Assembly (NCBI GenBank): GCA_030762175.1
Contig: CM060835.1
Location: forward strand, 84,036,001 to 84,100,000
Origin: Metallyticus violacea
Taxonomy: Eukaryota; Arthropoda; Insecta; Mantodea; Metallyticidae
DNA: 64,000 bases
Reading direction: 5' to 3'
A model generated the notes under the pieces. That model saw nothing but the letters and a program-made list of their open reading frames with translations, did not search any database and was not told where the DNA came from. Numbering within the stretch: the stretch's first letter is position 1; each line of letters begins with the position of its first letter. Of the stretch, positions 46,911-56,846 are shown piece after piece. Made by a program: the position numbers and the translations under genes.

Positions 46911-47629
46911 CCAACAGGGCAGTACAAAAAGATGTTGGCACATTTCATTTTCAGCTTAGCTTGTATAGCATAAGTTTTTCATTGTGATATTTTACTTAAT
47001 GCATTTTAGTTATATCTTTGTGTTAGCAGTTCTGTTTTAAATTTAATTGGATTAATTAAATTCCTAGCATGATAGTTGTCCTAAGCTACCAATGGAAGCA
47101 AATTCAAATCTATGTATATCATCAGCTTGGAGAGGGCAAAGAGATACTGATGTACAGAGTGACACATTTATAGTGTCATGGCCATTTTCCTCTGAAATGA
47201 AGGGGACAATCAAAAAATGCTTCAAACAAAATTTGAAGTGCACTAAGGGGGATCTAAGATAACTATCTTAATTCTTCTTGAAATGCCATTCTGAATGTCA
47301 TTTCAAGGTCAATTAGATTTTTTTCAAATGGAATGATGTATTTTCTTTTCCAGGAATGGAAAGAGCATTCAATTTTCAGTATAAAAGTCCTAGTACATCT
47401 ATCATCTAGGGGTGATAGATAATGTGATATTAGACAAATAAGACAGCAAATGTTTTCAGTCGCTTTCTCTTTTCTCTCTTTTATTTTGTTATTGCTAGGA
47501 AGGAAACTAATTCGTTTACACACAGAAGCCCATTTGTTGACATCAGTGCAGAAACGAGTGTTCTTCATTGCCAATTCAAACCTCAAAGGACATTTTCTCA
47601 TGCAGTTCCTTTTTGGTTTTCTATCATGG

Positions 47630-48067
47630 ATGTTCAACGAGAGGATTGATATGATTTACATTTATGGCAAAGCTCATAATAACACTAGAGCAGCTTGCAA
47701 CTTATACAGAGATCAATATCCTGAAAGGATGCAGCCATCTGTTAGAAATTTTCAACAACTTGCAAACATACTCTCGGAATTAGGTGTTGCACCAAGAAAA
47801 TACTATCAGATGAGAAGTGCTACTGGGAAAAATTCAGAAGTCACTGTATTAGCTGTATTTTCTGCTAATCCTCACCGAAATTTCTGTCAATTGGAACATG
47901 ATTCTGGAATCCTTCAAAGGAAAGAGATTAAGCATCACAAACGCCATCTATATCACATTAGCCTACATCAAGCTCTTTGTGGGGATGATTATCAGAAGTG
48001 TGTTGAATTTTGCCAATGGCTCTACTACAAATTCAAAGTGGTAACTTTTCCAACATACATAAATTGA
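47630..48067 (+). CDS. Transposase N-terminal (HTH) half, intact 145-codon ORF
   Basis: Read from ATG 47630 the product starts MFNERIDMIYIYGKAHNNTR and continues AACNLYRDQYPERMQPSVRN, matching the N-terminal helix-turn-helix of IS630/Tc1-mariner-type transposases (the frame is open from 47450, but that upstream part overlaps the TIR and is unlike the family). Towards the end, DDYQKCVEFCQWLYYKF matches the linker just before the catalytic domain; then VVTFPTYIN and a stop replace it. It is uninterrupted, unlike the other transposase relics here. A DNA-binding-only protein is conceivable, but whether it is expressed cannot be seen. Confidence 0.65.
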   Translation: MFNERIDMIYIYGKAHNNTRAACNLYRDQYPERMQPSVRNFQQLANILSELGVAPRKYYQMRSATGKNSEVTVLAVFSANPHRNFCQLEHDSGILQRKEIKHHKRHLYHISLHQALCGDDYQKCVEFCQWLYYKFKVVTFPTYIN

Positions 48068-48138
48068 TGCCAGTAATGAAAGTGAGTGAAAAACATTTGC
48101 TGTATTATTTTTCCAATATCACATCACCCCTTGCTGAT

Positions 48139-48423
48139 TTTTTTTATTTGGTTTATTTATGAACTCTCTTTACATCTCAGGTCATCAGCATCTCATTCAA
48201 TTCAGGGCCTGAAATGGCCAACAAATTTTGCTCAGAGGCCTCTTGTTTCAGGCTTTGTAAATGTACTACATGAGACCCACAGCATTACTTCCCTTATGAA
48301 GGAAGCCACACTTAGGATTTTTATGCCTGAAAAAATCCATCGGTCCTGGCCAGGTTCGAACCCACGATCTTGGGTTTAGGAGGCAAGTATGGTTATCACT
48401 ACAGCACCTAGACCGGCAAAGTC
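48139..48423 (-). mobile_element. tRNA-derived SINE, family 2, with TSD
   Basis: Direct repeat CCCCTTGCTGAT at 48127-48138 and 48424-48435. The minus strand carries the full family body and tRNA-like head (CTGGT-TAGGTGCTGTAGTGATAA, GGGTTCGAACC). It inserted just inside the right TIR of the DDE transposon, after that element. Confidence 0.93.
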
Positions 48424-48927
48424 CCCCTTGCTGATAGATGTACTAGAACTTTATAATGAAAATTGAATCCTCTTTCCATTCCCAGAAAAGAAAATACACC
48501 ATTCCATTTAAAAAAAGCAATTTGGCCTTGAAATGACATTGAGAATGGCATTTCAAGAACGAGTAAAGGTCTTATGTCCCTCTAAGAGCACTTCAACTTT
48601 TGTCTGAAGCATTTTTTTATTTTTTCCTTCATTTCGGAGGAAAATGACTGGGGCACTATAAATGCCTCACTCTGTATATGTAATCATTTGATGCTAAAAT
48701 ACTATAAAACTAAATGAAGATTATTTAGAAACGAATATGTATATGTGAAGGTTCTGTTTAGTATATGTCATTTTAAGGATCTCAGATTAAATATTTCCCA
48801 TAGTAAATATGGTGAAAATTTCTGAGTTATTTACCAATAATTTTGGGTATTGCATTTCAGCTTTTGATTTCATGGCAATTTACTTGTTATTTAAAAAGTT
48901 CTTACAAAAGATTTATACTTTGTCCAG

Positions 48928-49048
48928 ACACCTGCTTCAGGATACGCAGGACGTCCTGCAATAGATGATCTGATTTTCTCAGGAGCTGGTTCTGGTTGTA
49001 ATGCAGATGATGAAGATGAATGTTCTCCAATACTAGATGGTGGATCAG
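48928..49048 (+). CDS. Nrx-1: Neurexin exon: acidic Ser-Gly stalk segment
   Basis: A 121-bp exon, phase 0 in and phase 1 out (acceptor ttgtccag, donor CAG|GTAATA). It encodes TPASGYAGRPAIDDLIFSG, then AGSGCNADDEDECSPILDGG. The DDLI-SG...C-DDED block is the insect equivalent of the vertebrate neurexin juxtamembrane sequence that carries heparan sulfate. Two Cys flank the acidic run NADDEDE. Confidence 0.95.
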
Positions 49049-49090
49049 GTAATAATTCTAGTATGTAATTGTTTATTAATAGTGCAAATA

Positions 49091-51286
49091 TACAGGATAG
49101 TTAAAAATCCCACAGCAACTAAATTACTTTTGAAGCATGTGGTTCAGTGACATGAAATTTGATGTGTGAGGATACCCATATACTGAGAACTCAAAAATTA
49201 TATTACCAAATTTTTCTACTTGCAGTTTAAGTGGAAATAACTCCAACTCTCTTATTTTAAATACCTAATATATTTTTACATTTTCAAAAAATTCTAATTA
49301 AAAGCTTTTCTGAAAGCACCCACAATAGATATATCTGTACAAATTTATCGTTGCTAAAGAAAACAAAAAACCTATCCAAATAATAAATGGTTCTTCTGTT
49401 TATGTGTTTTGTCAGTAATAACATAAATACTGTCTTTTGTTTATATCTACTGAATCATGTTTATTGCACAAACATCTTATTTATGGGATTAAATCTGACA
49501 TCTAGTATATTAAGTAATTCAATCAGATGATCAGAGAAAGGGAAAGAATTTTGATTTTAATTATGGTTGGCTAAGGAGACAAGTAACAATCTCATCAAGA
49601 GGCAGCAAAGTTATTTAATGATTGCATTCACAACAGTGACAAGGATCATAAAGAAATTTACTCAAACTGCAAGAGTAGAAGACCAAGATCAGGTACCTGA
49701 ACAATGCAATTGATGAAAATGCTTCATTGGATGTTCTTCTCTGTGAGCAAAAAAATCCAAAATTTTCTACTAAAAATTTGTTTTTAGAATGAAATATAAA
49801 CCAAAATTCATCAATAAAAATCCTTAAAAGTGCCAAGAAACAACCTTATAAAATTCAACTTTTGCAGGAACTTTTAGAGAATGATGTTGATAGAAGATTG
49901 CAGTTTTTTGATTTAATAATGGAGCACATTAACAACAATCCAGTTTTTCTTGGACAAATAATTGTATTCTCAGATGAAGTCACATTTGGACTGAATGTAT
50001 TATCAACAGACACAGTTGCTGATACAAGTCAGATGTAAATCTACAATGGATGGAGAAGAACCGCCCACAGTAAGCACAAAAACTTATTAACTAAAAATGT
50101 TAATTGGAACATTCACAGTGAAGCCAATCATATAATTGAAATCATTTTATGATATAGTCGAACTACACACTCTTATGCTTCACTTACTTGTAAAGTAAGT
50201 AAGTAAGCATAGTAAATCTACAATGGATGGAGAAGAACCGCCCACAGTAAGCACAAAAACTTATTAACTAAAAATGTTAATTGGAACATTCACAGTGAAG
50301 CCAATCATATAATTGAAATCATTTTATGATATAGTCGAACTACACACTCTTATGCTTCACTTACTTGTAAAGTAAGTAAGTAACAAGTAAGTGAAGCATA
50401 AGAGTGTGTAGTTCGACTATATCATAAAATGATTTCAATTACAAAAACTTATGTTTGGGGTGGTATTGTTGGTGATCATATGATTGGTCTTTTCTTCTTT
50501 AGAGAAATATCAGACACTAATTGATATTTGGATTTTCTTCAAATTCACATACTCAGGCTAATCATAAACTTGTTTCCACACCCGATCAACCATGGGCTAC
50601 CCAGAGATGACATCCATTTTTCAACAAGAAGAAATCCAGCTAATGGACAGAATGTTTATCAGCATCACGTTGTGAAAAACATGGATTGATAACTCTTCAC
50701 ATAGAGTGGCCAGCAAAATTTCCATATTTGTCACCTTTGAACTTTTTTTTGTCAGGCTATTTTAAGTCAGTAGTATATCAAGAAAGACCCAACAATTACA
50801 AGATCTGGAGTATCAAATAATGGAAGCAGTAAAGACATTGCTAAAGCCTGGTTAAATCATTCCTTAAATGGTTTCTATGATTGACTGGCACATTGTCAAG
50901 CAGCTGAGGTCCAGTTTGAGCATAAAATTTAGACATTGAGCTAAGTTTTTTGTTTTTTTGTTTGTTTGTTAATTAAGGAAGGGGTATTTTATTTGCTGCA
51001 ATTTTTTGTTTTCTCAATTTAGCAACAAATTTGTACAGATGTATCTAGGTGTGCACACTTTTTGGAAAGCTCTTAATGAGTGTTATTCAAAAATGTAAAA
51101 ATATGTTAGGTATTCCATTTAAAATAAGAGAGTTTGGGTTCCAATTAAACCAGAAGCAGAAAAATGTTGGTAATATAATTTTTGAGTTCTCAGTATAAAG
51201 TTATCTCCCCAGACCAAGTTTATGTCACTGAACCATGTGCTTAAAAATTTTATATTGATAGTGTGGGACTTTTAACTAACCCTGTA
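49091..51286 (+). mobile_element. Long-TIR DDE transposon (2.2 kb), decayed transposase, PLE insertion
   Basis: TACAGGATAGTTAAAAATCCC on the left faces TTTTAACTAACCCTGTA on the right, with TA outside both ends. The TIRs run over 200 bp (shared blocks: CATGTGGTTCAGTGACAT, ACTGAGAACTCAAAAATTAT, CTCTCTTATTTTAAAT). The transposase is in pieces: ELLENDVDRRLQFFDLIMEH and IIVFSDEVTFGLNV (49868-50000, first catalytic Asp), VWGGIVGDHMIGLFFFREIS (50456), then LSPLNFFLSGYFKS-like remnants near 50730. A PLE terminal array (50035-50440) splits it. Confidence 0.85.
50035..50440. repeat. PLE terminus array: 177-bp tandem repeat plus inverted arm
   Basis: Two direct copies with period 177 (50035-50207 and 50212-50383) share TCTACAATGGATGGAGAAGA and the PLE terminal block TAGTCGAACTACACACTCTT. 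The second copy is followed by the 58-bp inverted arm 50383-50440, reverse complement of 50311-50368. No PLE coding sequence is present. The copies differ at very few positions, so the duplication looks young compared with the host transposon. Confidence 0.85.
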
Positions 51287-52341
51287 TATTCAAATATACA
51301 AATAAATTATAAGAAAAAATTAACTCAAATAAATTATAAGGAGTGAGAGTGTAACAAAATGCACAGTATCATTCTTCAATTTTGAACTTCTTTTATAATT
51401 ATGATTCACCACAGGAACAATTCATGAGTACTAATTTTTTATTCAAATTTGTGTATAACTACAATTTATGGAATGAAACATTTAATGATGTTTCTTAAAC
51501 ATCTCTTAAGTGAGCTCTGCTTTTGATGATCTCTTTTCTCAAGACTAAAGTAGAGAGTGGTTCAGTAATTTGGTGTATACTGCATTGTTCGGAATAATGG
51601 GAAAATATTAACAGCATAAAGCTGTGTTTTTTTTTTAATTTCACGTTTAATGTCTGAGTGAAGCAAAAAATAAACAAGATTAAATTAAAATGACATTATT
51701 TGCTGCATGTTTCTAGAGAATAGTTAATGAAATATGGTCATTTAAAAATGTAAGTATTAACTCATGCAAAATGCATGAAAAGTAAGTAACTGTGATAAAG
51801 GGAGCCCAAATTTTAACCTGTTTTATTTCTTATTATTAATGTTTAAAAATAGTAAGATACTTATTTGTTTCACAATGAAAATGGAAGCAAACCTATGTCA
51901 ACCCTAAAAATACCTAAAATGAGCGTTAGAGCCTGTAAATGTATATTCTTTGATTTTGATGCTATTTTTTTTTCACATTAAAAATTATTTCCATTGATAA
52001 TTTTGACTCCATGAAATATATATAATATAAAAATTTCACCTTCATGTACATTTTGTTTTATAATTTTCACTGTCCATATGTAGCATAATTTATTTTTGTT
52101 AAACAATTTTGACTGCATTGTCAAAGCAGATTTCTGACTACACATTTTAGATCATTATGTACACTCAGCATTTTTTCTTTAAAGTCGAGATGTAACTGGT
52201 GTCATAGTGCCAAAAGATAAAGTGGAACAATAAAGTCTTGCAGGATAGTAATCCAAGACCTTCAAAAAGTTTTTTATTGATAATAAAGTAATTTTTAGAC
52301 AAGCCTAGCAAAAAATAAGCAAGTTTTGCAGATATTGTAAA

Positions 52342-52559
52342 CTTATTTTGATTTAAAGTAAAACACTAAAAATCATGTCATCACATTAAAACTCTCTTTA
52401 AGTTTCACAAACATACAACATACAACATACAACATACAGTATGTTAAGTTTCACAAACATACAACATACAACATACAACATACAGTATGTTTGTGAAACT
52501 TAAAGAGAGTTTTAATGTGACGACATGATTTTTAGTGTTTTACTTTATTTCAAAATAAG
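52342..52559. repeat. Foldback with a duplicated TACAACA repeat in the loop
   Basis: Arms of about 75 bp (52342-52415 and 52485-52559; shared block AACTTAAAGAGAGTTTTAATG in one arm, inverted in the other) have few mismatches. The loop contains (TACAACA)n within a 46-bp direct duplication (52399-52444 and 52445-52490), so a third copy of half the arm is present. It looks like a miniature foldback element. No terminal target duplication was found. Confidence 0.8.
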
Positions 52560-52964
52560 ATTAACAAAAGTTTCACTGTGTGGATTCCCAAATTCCGTAA
52601 ACATATTGTAAACTTATTTGAAATGTCGATGCTTCTGTTGAATCTGAGATGATAAAATGTGTATTAGTTTACCGTATGGTTATACATTATTTTTTATTTG
52701 TCTTGTTTTGTAGTTTTTATATACAGAAAGCTATTTGTTGAAAAAAATGAATACAGTTGTAAAATGTAATCTACCAACTGAATATTGTACTTAAATTTAC
52801 TTAGCTTTAACCTGTTGAGCATATTATTTTCTTTTTAAAGCCATGCCACACATTCACTTGAACTTTACAGGATTTCTCTCCCAGTAATAGCAAGAGCATA
52901 GTCATCTGCTAGGTTTGCAGCAAATGCAACTACATTGTACCAATGAATGAAATGATTAAAACTG

Positions 52965-53030
52965 TTGTGGGGTGACTACAAGATCCAAGATTAGCAGGCA
53001 GGAGCTCTGATCACTACACCAATGGGCTGG
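52965..53030 (-). repeat. tRNA-like fragment, probably a SINE head
   Basis: Minus strand CCCATTGGTGTAGTGATCAG resembles box A of the SINE heads here, followed by CTCCTGCCTGCTAATCTTGG. A convincing box B and a cloverleaf are missing, so it is not a tRNA gene. Confidence 0.4.
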
Positions 53031-54579
53031 TTTGGTCTGATAATAATATTGTTGATGAGTTATTAAATAAGGCTTTTTTTTTTTGTTATTTGTTATTTAG
53101 ATTCACCTAACTGTTACAATTACAGTTTATGTATTTGTTTTGTTGATCCATGCACATAACCTCATTTAGCTCTTTTAACATTTTATAAATCCTAGCTACA
53201 AAGAGCTGACACAGAAATGCCAAAAAAAAAATCCATGCTTTGGGTCTTAACATTTTTCCTTAACTCTAACTATGAACAGAAAGTCATTTACATCTGAAAT
53301 GATTGAAATACCTAATTGAATAATTTTGTAATCCACACCCAATACTTTTAAGATTTAAGTTTTTTTTTTATATACTAGTTAATTGCTTAGCTGCCTGCTC
53401 ATTGAGACATTCTATATAAAAAAATAAAAATTATCTTAAGCTTTTCTTGAAGCTTTTTGTTATACCAAGAAGTATTAAGATACCAAGACTAAATGCTAAA
53501 CTAAACTAAACTTTCTGAAATCTATATATATATATATATATATGAATCTTAAAATATGAAAACGAAAACCTATAAATGCACATTATATGGGCATGAAAAG
53601 TTAAAATTTAGCATTTTATGGCCTAAATTGAGCTTAGGGATAAAGGAACTGCTAATAAGATCTTAAAAGCGTAAATGTAAGAAGAGTAAATTTAGTTTTT
53701 GTAATATTGCTTTTAAATTAATATGCTTTCAAAGCTATCATAAGTGTTTAGGGCAGTTATGAAGCCTCAAGAGGGATGAAAATAAATTAGTTTATTTAAC
53801 ATAAACACACAGCATCGAAACATTAAATGAAAATTGCCTTGATAACAAACTTTGTTCAAAATAGTGAATTTAAAGTTATAATAATTTCTTTTTAATTGAT
53901 AACATCATGAACAGTAGTATCAAGAAAGCTTTCAATGTGAAGTCATGTATCTTACCTGGAAACAGATGTTAACATAATTCTGTTTTGTGCATATGTGTAC
54001 AAATCTGGTCTGTTAGCATTAAATAGGTTCAATAAAAGCTACCCTTTAGTTTTTTCTTGTTTAATGCCATTATTATAATTTAATGTTATTTAATGTCATT
54101 ATCATTTGTTTTAGTCAAATGCATTTACTAGGCCATTGTTCCATTTAAAAAATATTTTAAATGGTACTCAAAGCACACTTTATAATAATTACTATAAAAT
54201 CAATATATGCTATTGACTATTTGTATATTCCTGTTTACCTTTAATCTTATTAAAACAGTTCATCAGTAGCTTCATTCATTTAATAAGGAGATTTGGTGCT
54301 TTTAAATAGCCCACTCTATATACCTAGTTACCAACTAACATATAAATAAAGTTAAGAAAACTGTATAAACCTTTGCAATTTCATGGCTGATGAAGCTGCT
54401 CTTTTACACTAATCCTAGGCAATATTAGTAATAAGGAAAATTTAAATACATTTTATTATACACCAGTTCTTTCAGTGATTTTCTATCATTGTTTATACTA
54501 TAGGCAACAGGTTTCAGCATGAAAACCTACAAGATCATTTGATCATAGCAGTCAGCAGTGTAACACTATTACTTAAACA

Positions 54580-55640
54580 AGTATGAGGGCATTTGAAATT
54601 TGGTAAAAATGCAAGCGAAAATTATTTTTTCATAACAAGTTCATTTTATTTCTCAACATAGTCTCTATCGATGTCTATACACTTAGTCCAGTGAGTTTCC
54701 AATTTATTCATCCCATTGAAAAATAGGATTTGTCAAATTCTGCAAAATACTGATTGAAAGTGATGATCACTTCTTCATTTGATGAAAATTTCTTCCCACC
54801 AAGCCAAATTTTAAGTTCAGGAATAGGAAATAGTTACTTGGGCCTAAATACTGAGAATCGGGTGGATGAGGAATCAATTTGAAGCCCAGTTCATGCACTT
54901 TGGCCATTGTGACTGCTTCTGCGTGGGTTGGAGTATTGTCCTGGTAGTTTTTCATTCAATGCATGTTTAAAATGATTTCTATAATAAAACTTCATAGTCC
55001 CCAGTTATGGTTCTGCTTTTTTTCCAAGTAATATATCAGGATTATACTCTGGGAAGTTCAAAAAACACTGGCCTTCATCTTTCCAACCAATAAATAGTCC
55101 TCACCTTCTTTGGCATCCTCTCATCAGCCTTTGTCCATAGTTTTGATTGCTGCTTTGTCTCTGAAGTGTAGTGGTGGGCCTAAGTTTCATCCACAGTCAT
55201 GAGGTGGCACAAGAAGTCCTGCAGATTGTGATTAAACAGTGCCAGATACTGTGTTGAAGTGTTCTTTGGCATGAGTAAACAGTCAGCAATCACATCACAC
55301 AACGTGCACACAGTTTTCTTGTTTCTAATTTTTATGCAGAATATTATGCACTCACTCAGTTGAGATACTTATAATCTCAGCTATCTTTTCCACTTCACTC
55401 AGTGGTCTTGCATTAAGAAATCATGGATTTTTTCATTGATTTTCTTTGTGATGACCACAACAGAGTGGCTGGTGTGCACTTCATCTTCAGAGCTTCTTTG
55501 ACCATGTTTAAACTCAATCATCGAGAAATAATGGTGCACTTCAATGATGGTGCAGTTACACATATCACCCTTATCAACAATAGTGGTGCTTAACAAAATT
55601 TCCTTCCATTTCATGTGAATTTACCAAACTTATCAAACAA
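54580..55640 (-). pseudogene. Mariner element relic (SETMAR-like transposase)
   Basis: The minus strand has near the C-terminus MKNYQDNTPTHAEAVTMAKV, then HELGFKLIPHPPDSQYLGPS (54767-54955), matching mariner DNAPAH...HPPYSPDLAPSDY with the second catalytic Asp present (QDNTP). At the N-terminal side, KHGQRSSEDEVHTSHSVVVI and INEKIHDFLMQD (55399-55614) match the HTH region. The left end TATGAGGGCATTTGAAATTT resembles a mariner TIR. Stops between the parts show it is dead. Confidence 0.85.
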
Positions 55641-56163
55641 CCTTCACAACAAGTGAGGTGTAATGCTGTTAATATGCCAACTGCTGTATACAAATTATAT
55701 ATTGTTTCACTGAATATTACCATCCTGTCAAGAATAATTTCCATTTAATGAAAAAAATTCAGTAACTTCATTTGTATATTAGCATTTCCTGATGTTCTTG
55801 TGTGAAAATGAGTACATGGAGAACACTAGTTCAAATAGCACAGAAATAAAATCAAGGAAAGCTATACAATTTCCTAATTTCTCATAGACTCCTACTGCTA
55901 CAGCATGATCATAATCATAAGAAGTGATAAAATCATATAGATATGTCTAATGTAAATATATTCTTTTCATTCCTAAAAATTAAAGCAGTGTCCAGAAAAA
56001 TAAATAAAACTGTACTATAAGCAAAATATTCACATGTGATCACTTGTGGAACTTTCTGTCTAGCAACCATCCACAGGTCAAAAACAAGGTTTGTCAATGA
56101 TGAATTTATATGCACAAAAATTGCTGATCTTAAACTTATTTAGAAACTGAAAATTATTTACAG

Positions 56164-56322
56164 GAGATGACCTCATTACACCAGTATATGTACCCCCAAC
56201 TAGGCCTCCTACTACTACACCAAGATCTGCTCCTACACCACCACGATGTGATGATGAGGATTGTCTCTCCGGTTCTGGGTCAGGTGAGGTTACCACCGAG
56301 GACAACAGCACTACAGATAAGG
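56164..56322 (+). CDS. Nrx-1: Neurexin exon: Pro/Thr-rich stalk with SGSGSG cluster
   Basis: A 159-bp exon, phase 1 at both ends (acceptor tttacag, donor AAGG|GTAAGC). It encodes DDLITPVYVPPTRPPTTTPR, then SAPTPPRCDDEDCLSGSGSG and EVTTEDNSTTDK. It has a mucin-like Pro/Thr segment (probable O-glycans), a Cys pair around DDED, an acidic-flanked SGSGSG (probable glycosaminoglycan site) and an N-S-T sequon. The transmembrane exon should follow but is not found up to 64000. An in-frame donor lies inside the exon (56284), and the frame reads through the donor to a stop at 56442. Confidence 0.94.
56284..56289 (+). promoter_or_regulatory. Nrx-1: Candidate alternative donor in the stalk exon (GTGAGG)
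   Basis: TCAG|GTGAGG matches the donor consensus as well as the downstream GTAAGC does. Using it would remove 39 nt (13 codons: the segment with EVTTEDNSTTDK) and keep phase 1. It sits in the stalk, where vertebrate neurexins have splice site 5. Confidence 0.4.
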
Positions 56323-56581
56323 GTAAGCTAGGCATGGAACAAGGTACCTTCGGCATGGACATCCCTGCACTGGAATGGTCTGTACCCCTCACACTGTATC
56401 TTAAACATGTGCAAACACTTAGGTTATTTTTTTTTTTTATGTGAAGGGCAACAAATGGAAAACCCTTAGTGGTGTTGCACTACCTGAGTTATCAGCTTGG
56501 AACATTGAATGATTTAGCTTGGACTGTTATAATTGTTAAAAATTCTTATTACCAATATAAGATAAATGCCCATTAATCTTT

Positions 56582-56846
56582 CCTAAACCCAAGATCGCGG
56601 GTTCGAACCCAGCCAGGACTGATGGATTTTTTCGGGGCGTAAAAATCCTAAGTATGGCTTCCTTCGGAAGGGAAGTAAAGCCGTGGGTCCCATGTCGTAC
56701 ATTTACGGCACGAGAAAGAACCTCAAGCCTGAAAGAGAGGCCTCTGAGCAAAATTTGTTGGCCGTTTCACGCCCTGAGTTGAATGGGATGCTGATGACCT
56801 GAGCTGTTAAAAAGCGTCCATAAATAAATCATTCAAAAAAAAAATT
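56582..56846 (+). mobile_element. 5'-truncated SINE, family 2, with TSD
   Basis: Direct repeat CCCATTAATCTTT at 56569-56581 and 56847-56859. The element starts at CCTAAACCCAAGATCGCGG, so box A is missing while box B (GCGGGTTCGAACCC) and the body are intact. The tail is TAAATAAATCATTC followed by an A run. It cannot be transcribed from its own promoter. Confidence 0.93.

Larger units (their letters stand above)
47155..48674 (+). mobile_element. Long-TIR DDE transposon, internally deleted, SINE inside
   Basis: The ends CAGAGTGACACATTTATAGTG and (inverted) CACTATAAATGCCTCACTCTG are flanked by TA on both sides. TIRs are about 290 bp and imperfect, sharing GGAATGGAAAGAG, CTAGTACATCTATCA and TGATATTRGA blocks. 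Between them is one ORF (see 47630-48067) and SINE 48139-48423. The DDE catalytic half is absent, so the copy is non-autonomous. Its family includes IS630-like transposons with a DUF4817-type HTH domain common in insects. Confidence 0.82.
39845..48927 (+). other. Intron within the stalk region (1)
   Basis: A 9.1-kb intron. Contents: PLE nest A/B/C (41220-44220), Jockey-like LINE (44540-46160), PLE G relic (46160-46500), SINE (46615-46910), long-TIR DDE transposon (47155-48674). The interval 39845-41200 is AT-rich with nothing identified. Confidence 0.85.
49049..56163 (+). other. Intron within the stalk region (2)
   Basis: A 7.1-kb intron with a long-TIR transposon (49091-51286, starting only 42 bp after the donor), a foldback (52342-52559), a tRNA-like fragment (about 52965-53030) and a mariner relic (about 54580-55640). 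The stretches 51290-52340, 53040-54570 and 55640-56160 show nothing except a (TA)n run at 53522-53543. Confidence 0.85.
3723..56322 (+). other. Nrx-1: Neurexin (Nrx-1) locus, 3' half of the ectodomain, 12 exons
   Basis: Neurexins are presynaptic single-pass receptors that bind neuroligins and other partners through LNS (laminin-neurexin-sex hormone globulin) domains. The exons translate, in order, to an EGF repeat, two LNS domains, an EGF repeat, one LNS domain and an acidic Ser-Gly/Pro-Thr stalk. This fits EGF2-LNS4-LNS5-EGF3-LNS6-stalk of alpha-neurexin; the stalk after the last LNS fixes the register. All junctions are phase-compatible: most are phase 1, and four are phase 0 or mixed inside LNS4, LNS6 and before the stalk. 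Introns range from 443 to about 9,400 bp and are packed with transposon remains, yet no exon is interrupted. The gene is open at both ends: signal peptide, LNS1-3 and EGF1 lie upstream, transmembrane and cytoplasmic exons downstream. Confidence 0.96.

Noticed and set aside
47263..47637. Minus-strand 124-codon frame
   Set aside because: It lies antisense to the transposase ORF and within the left TIR; no family resemblance.
50035..50383. CRISPR array because of direct repeats
   Set aside because: Only two long repeats with no spacers; the genome is eukaryotic and the unit is a PLE terminus.
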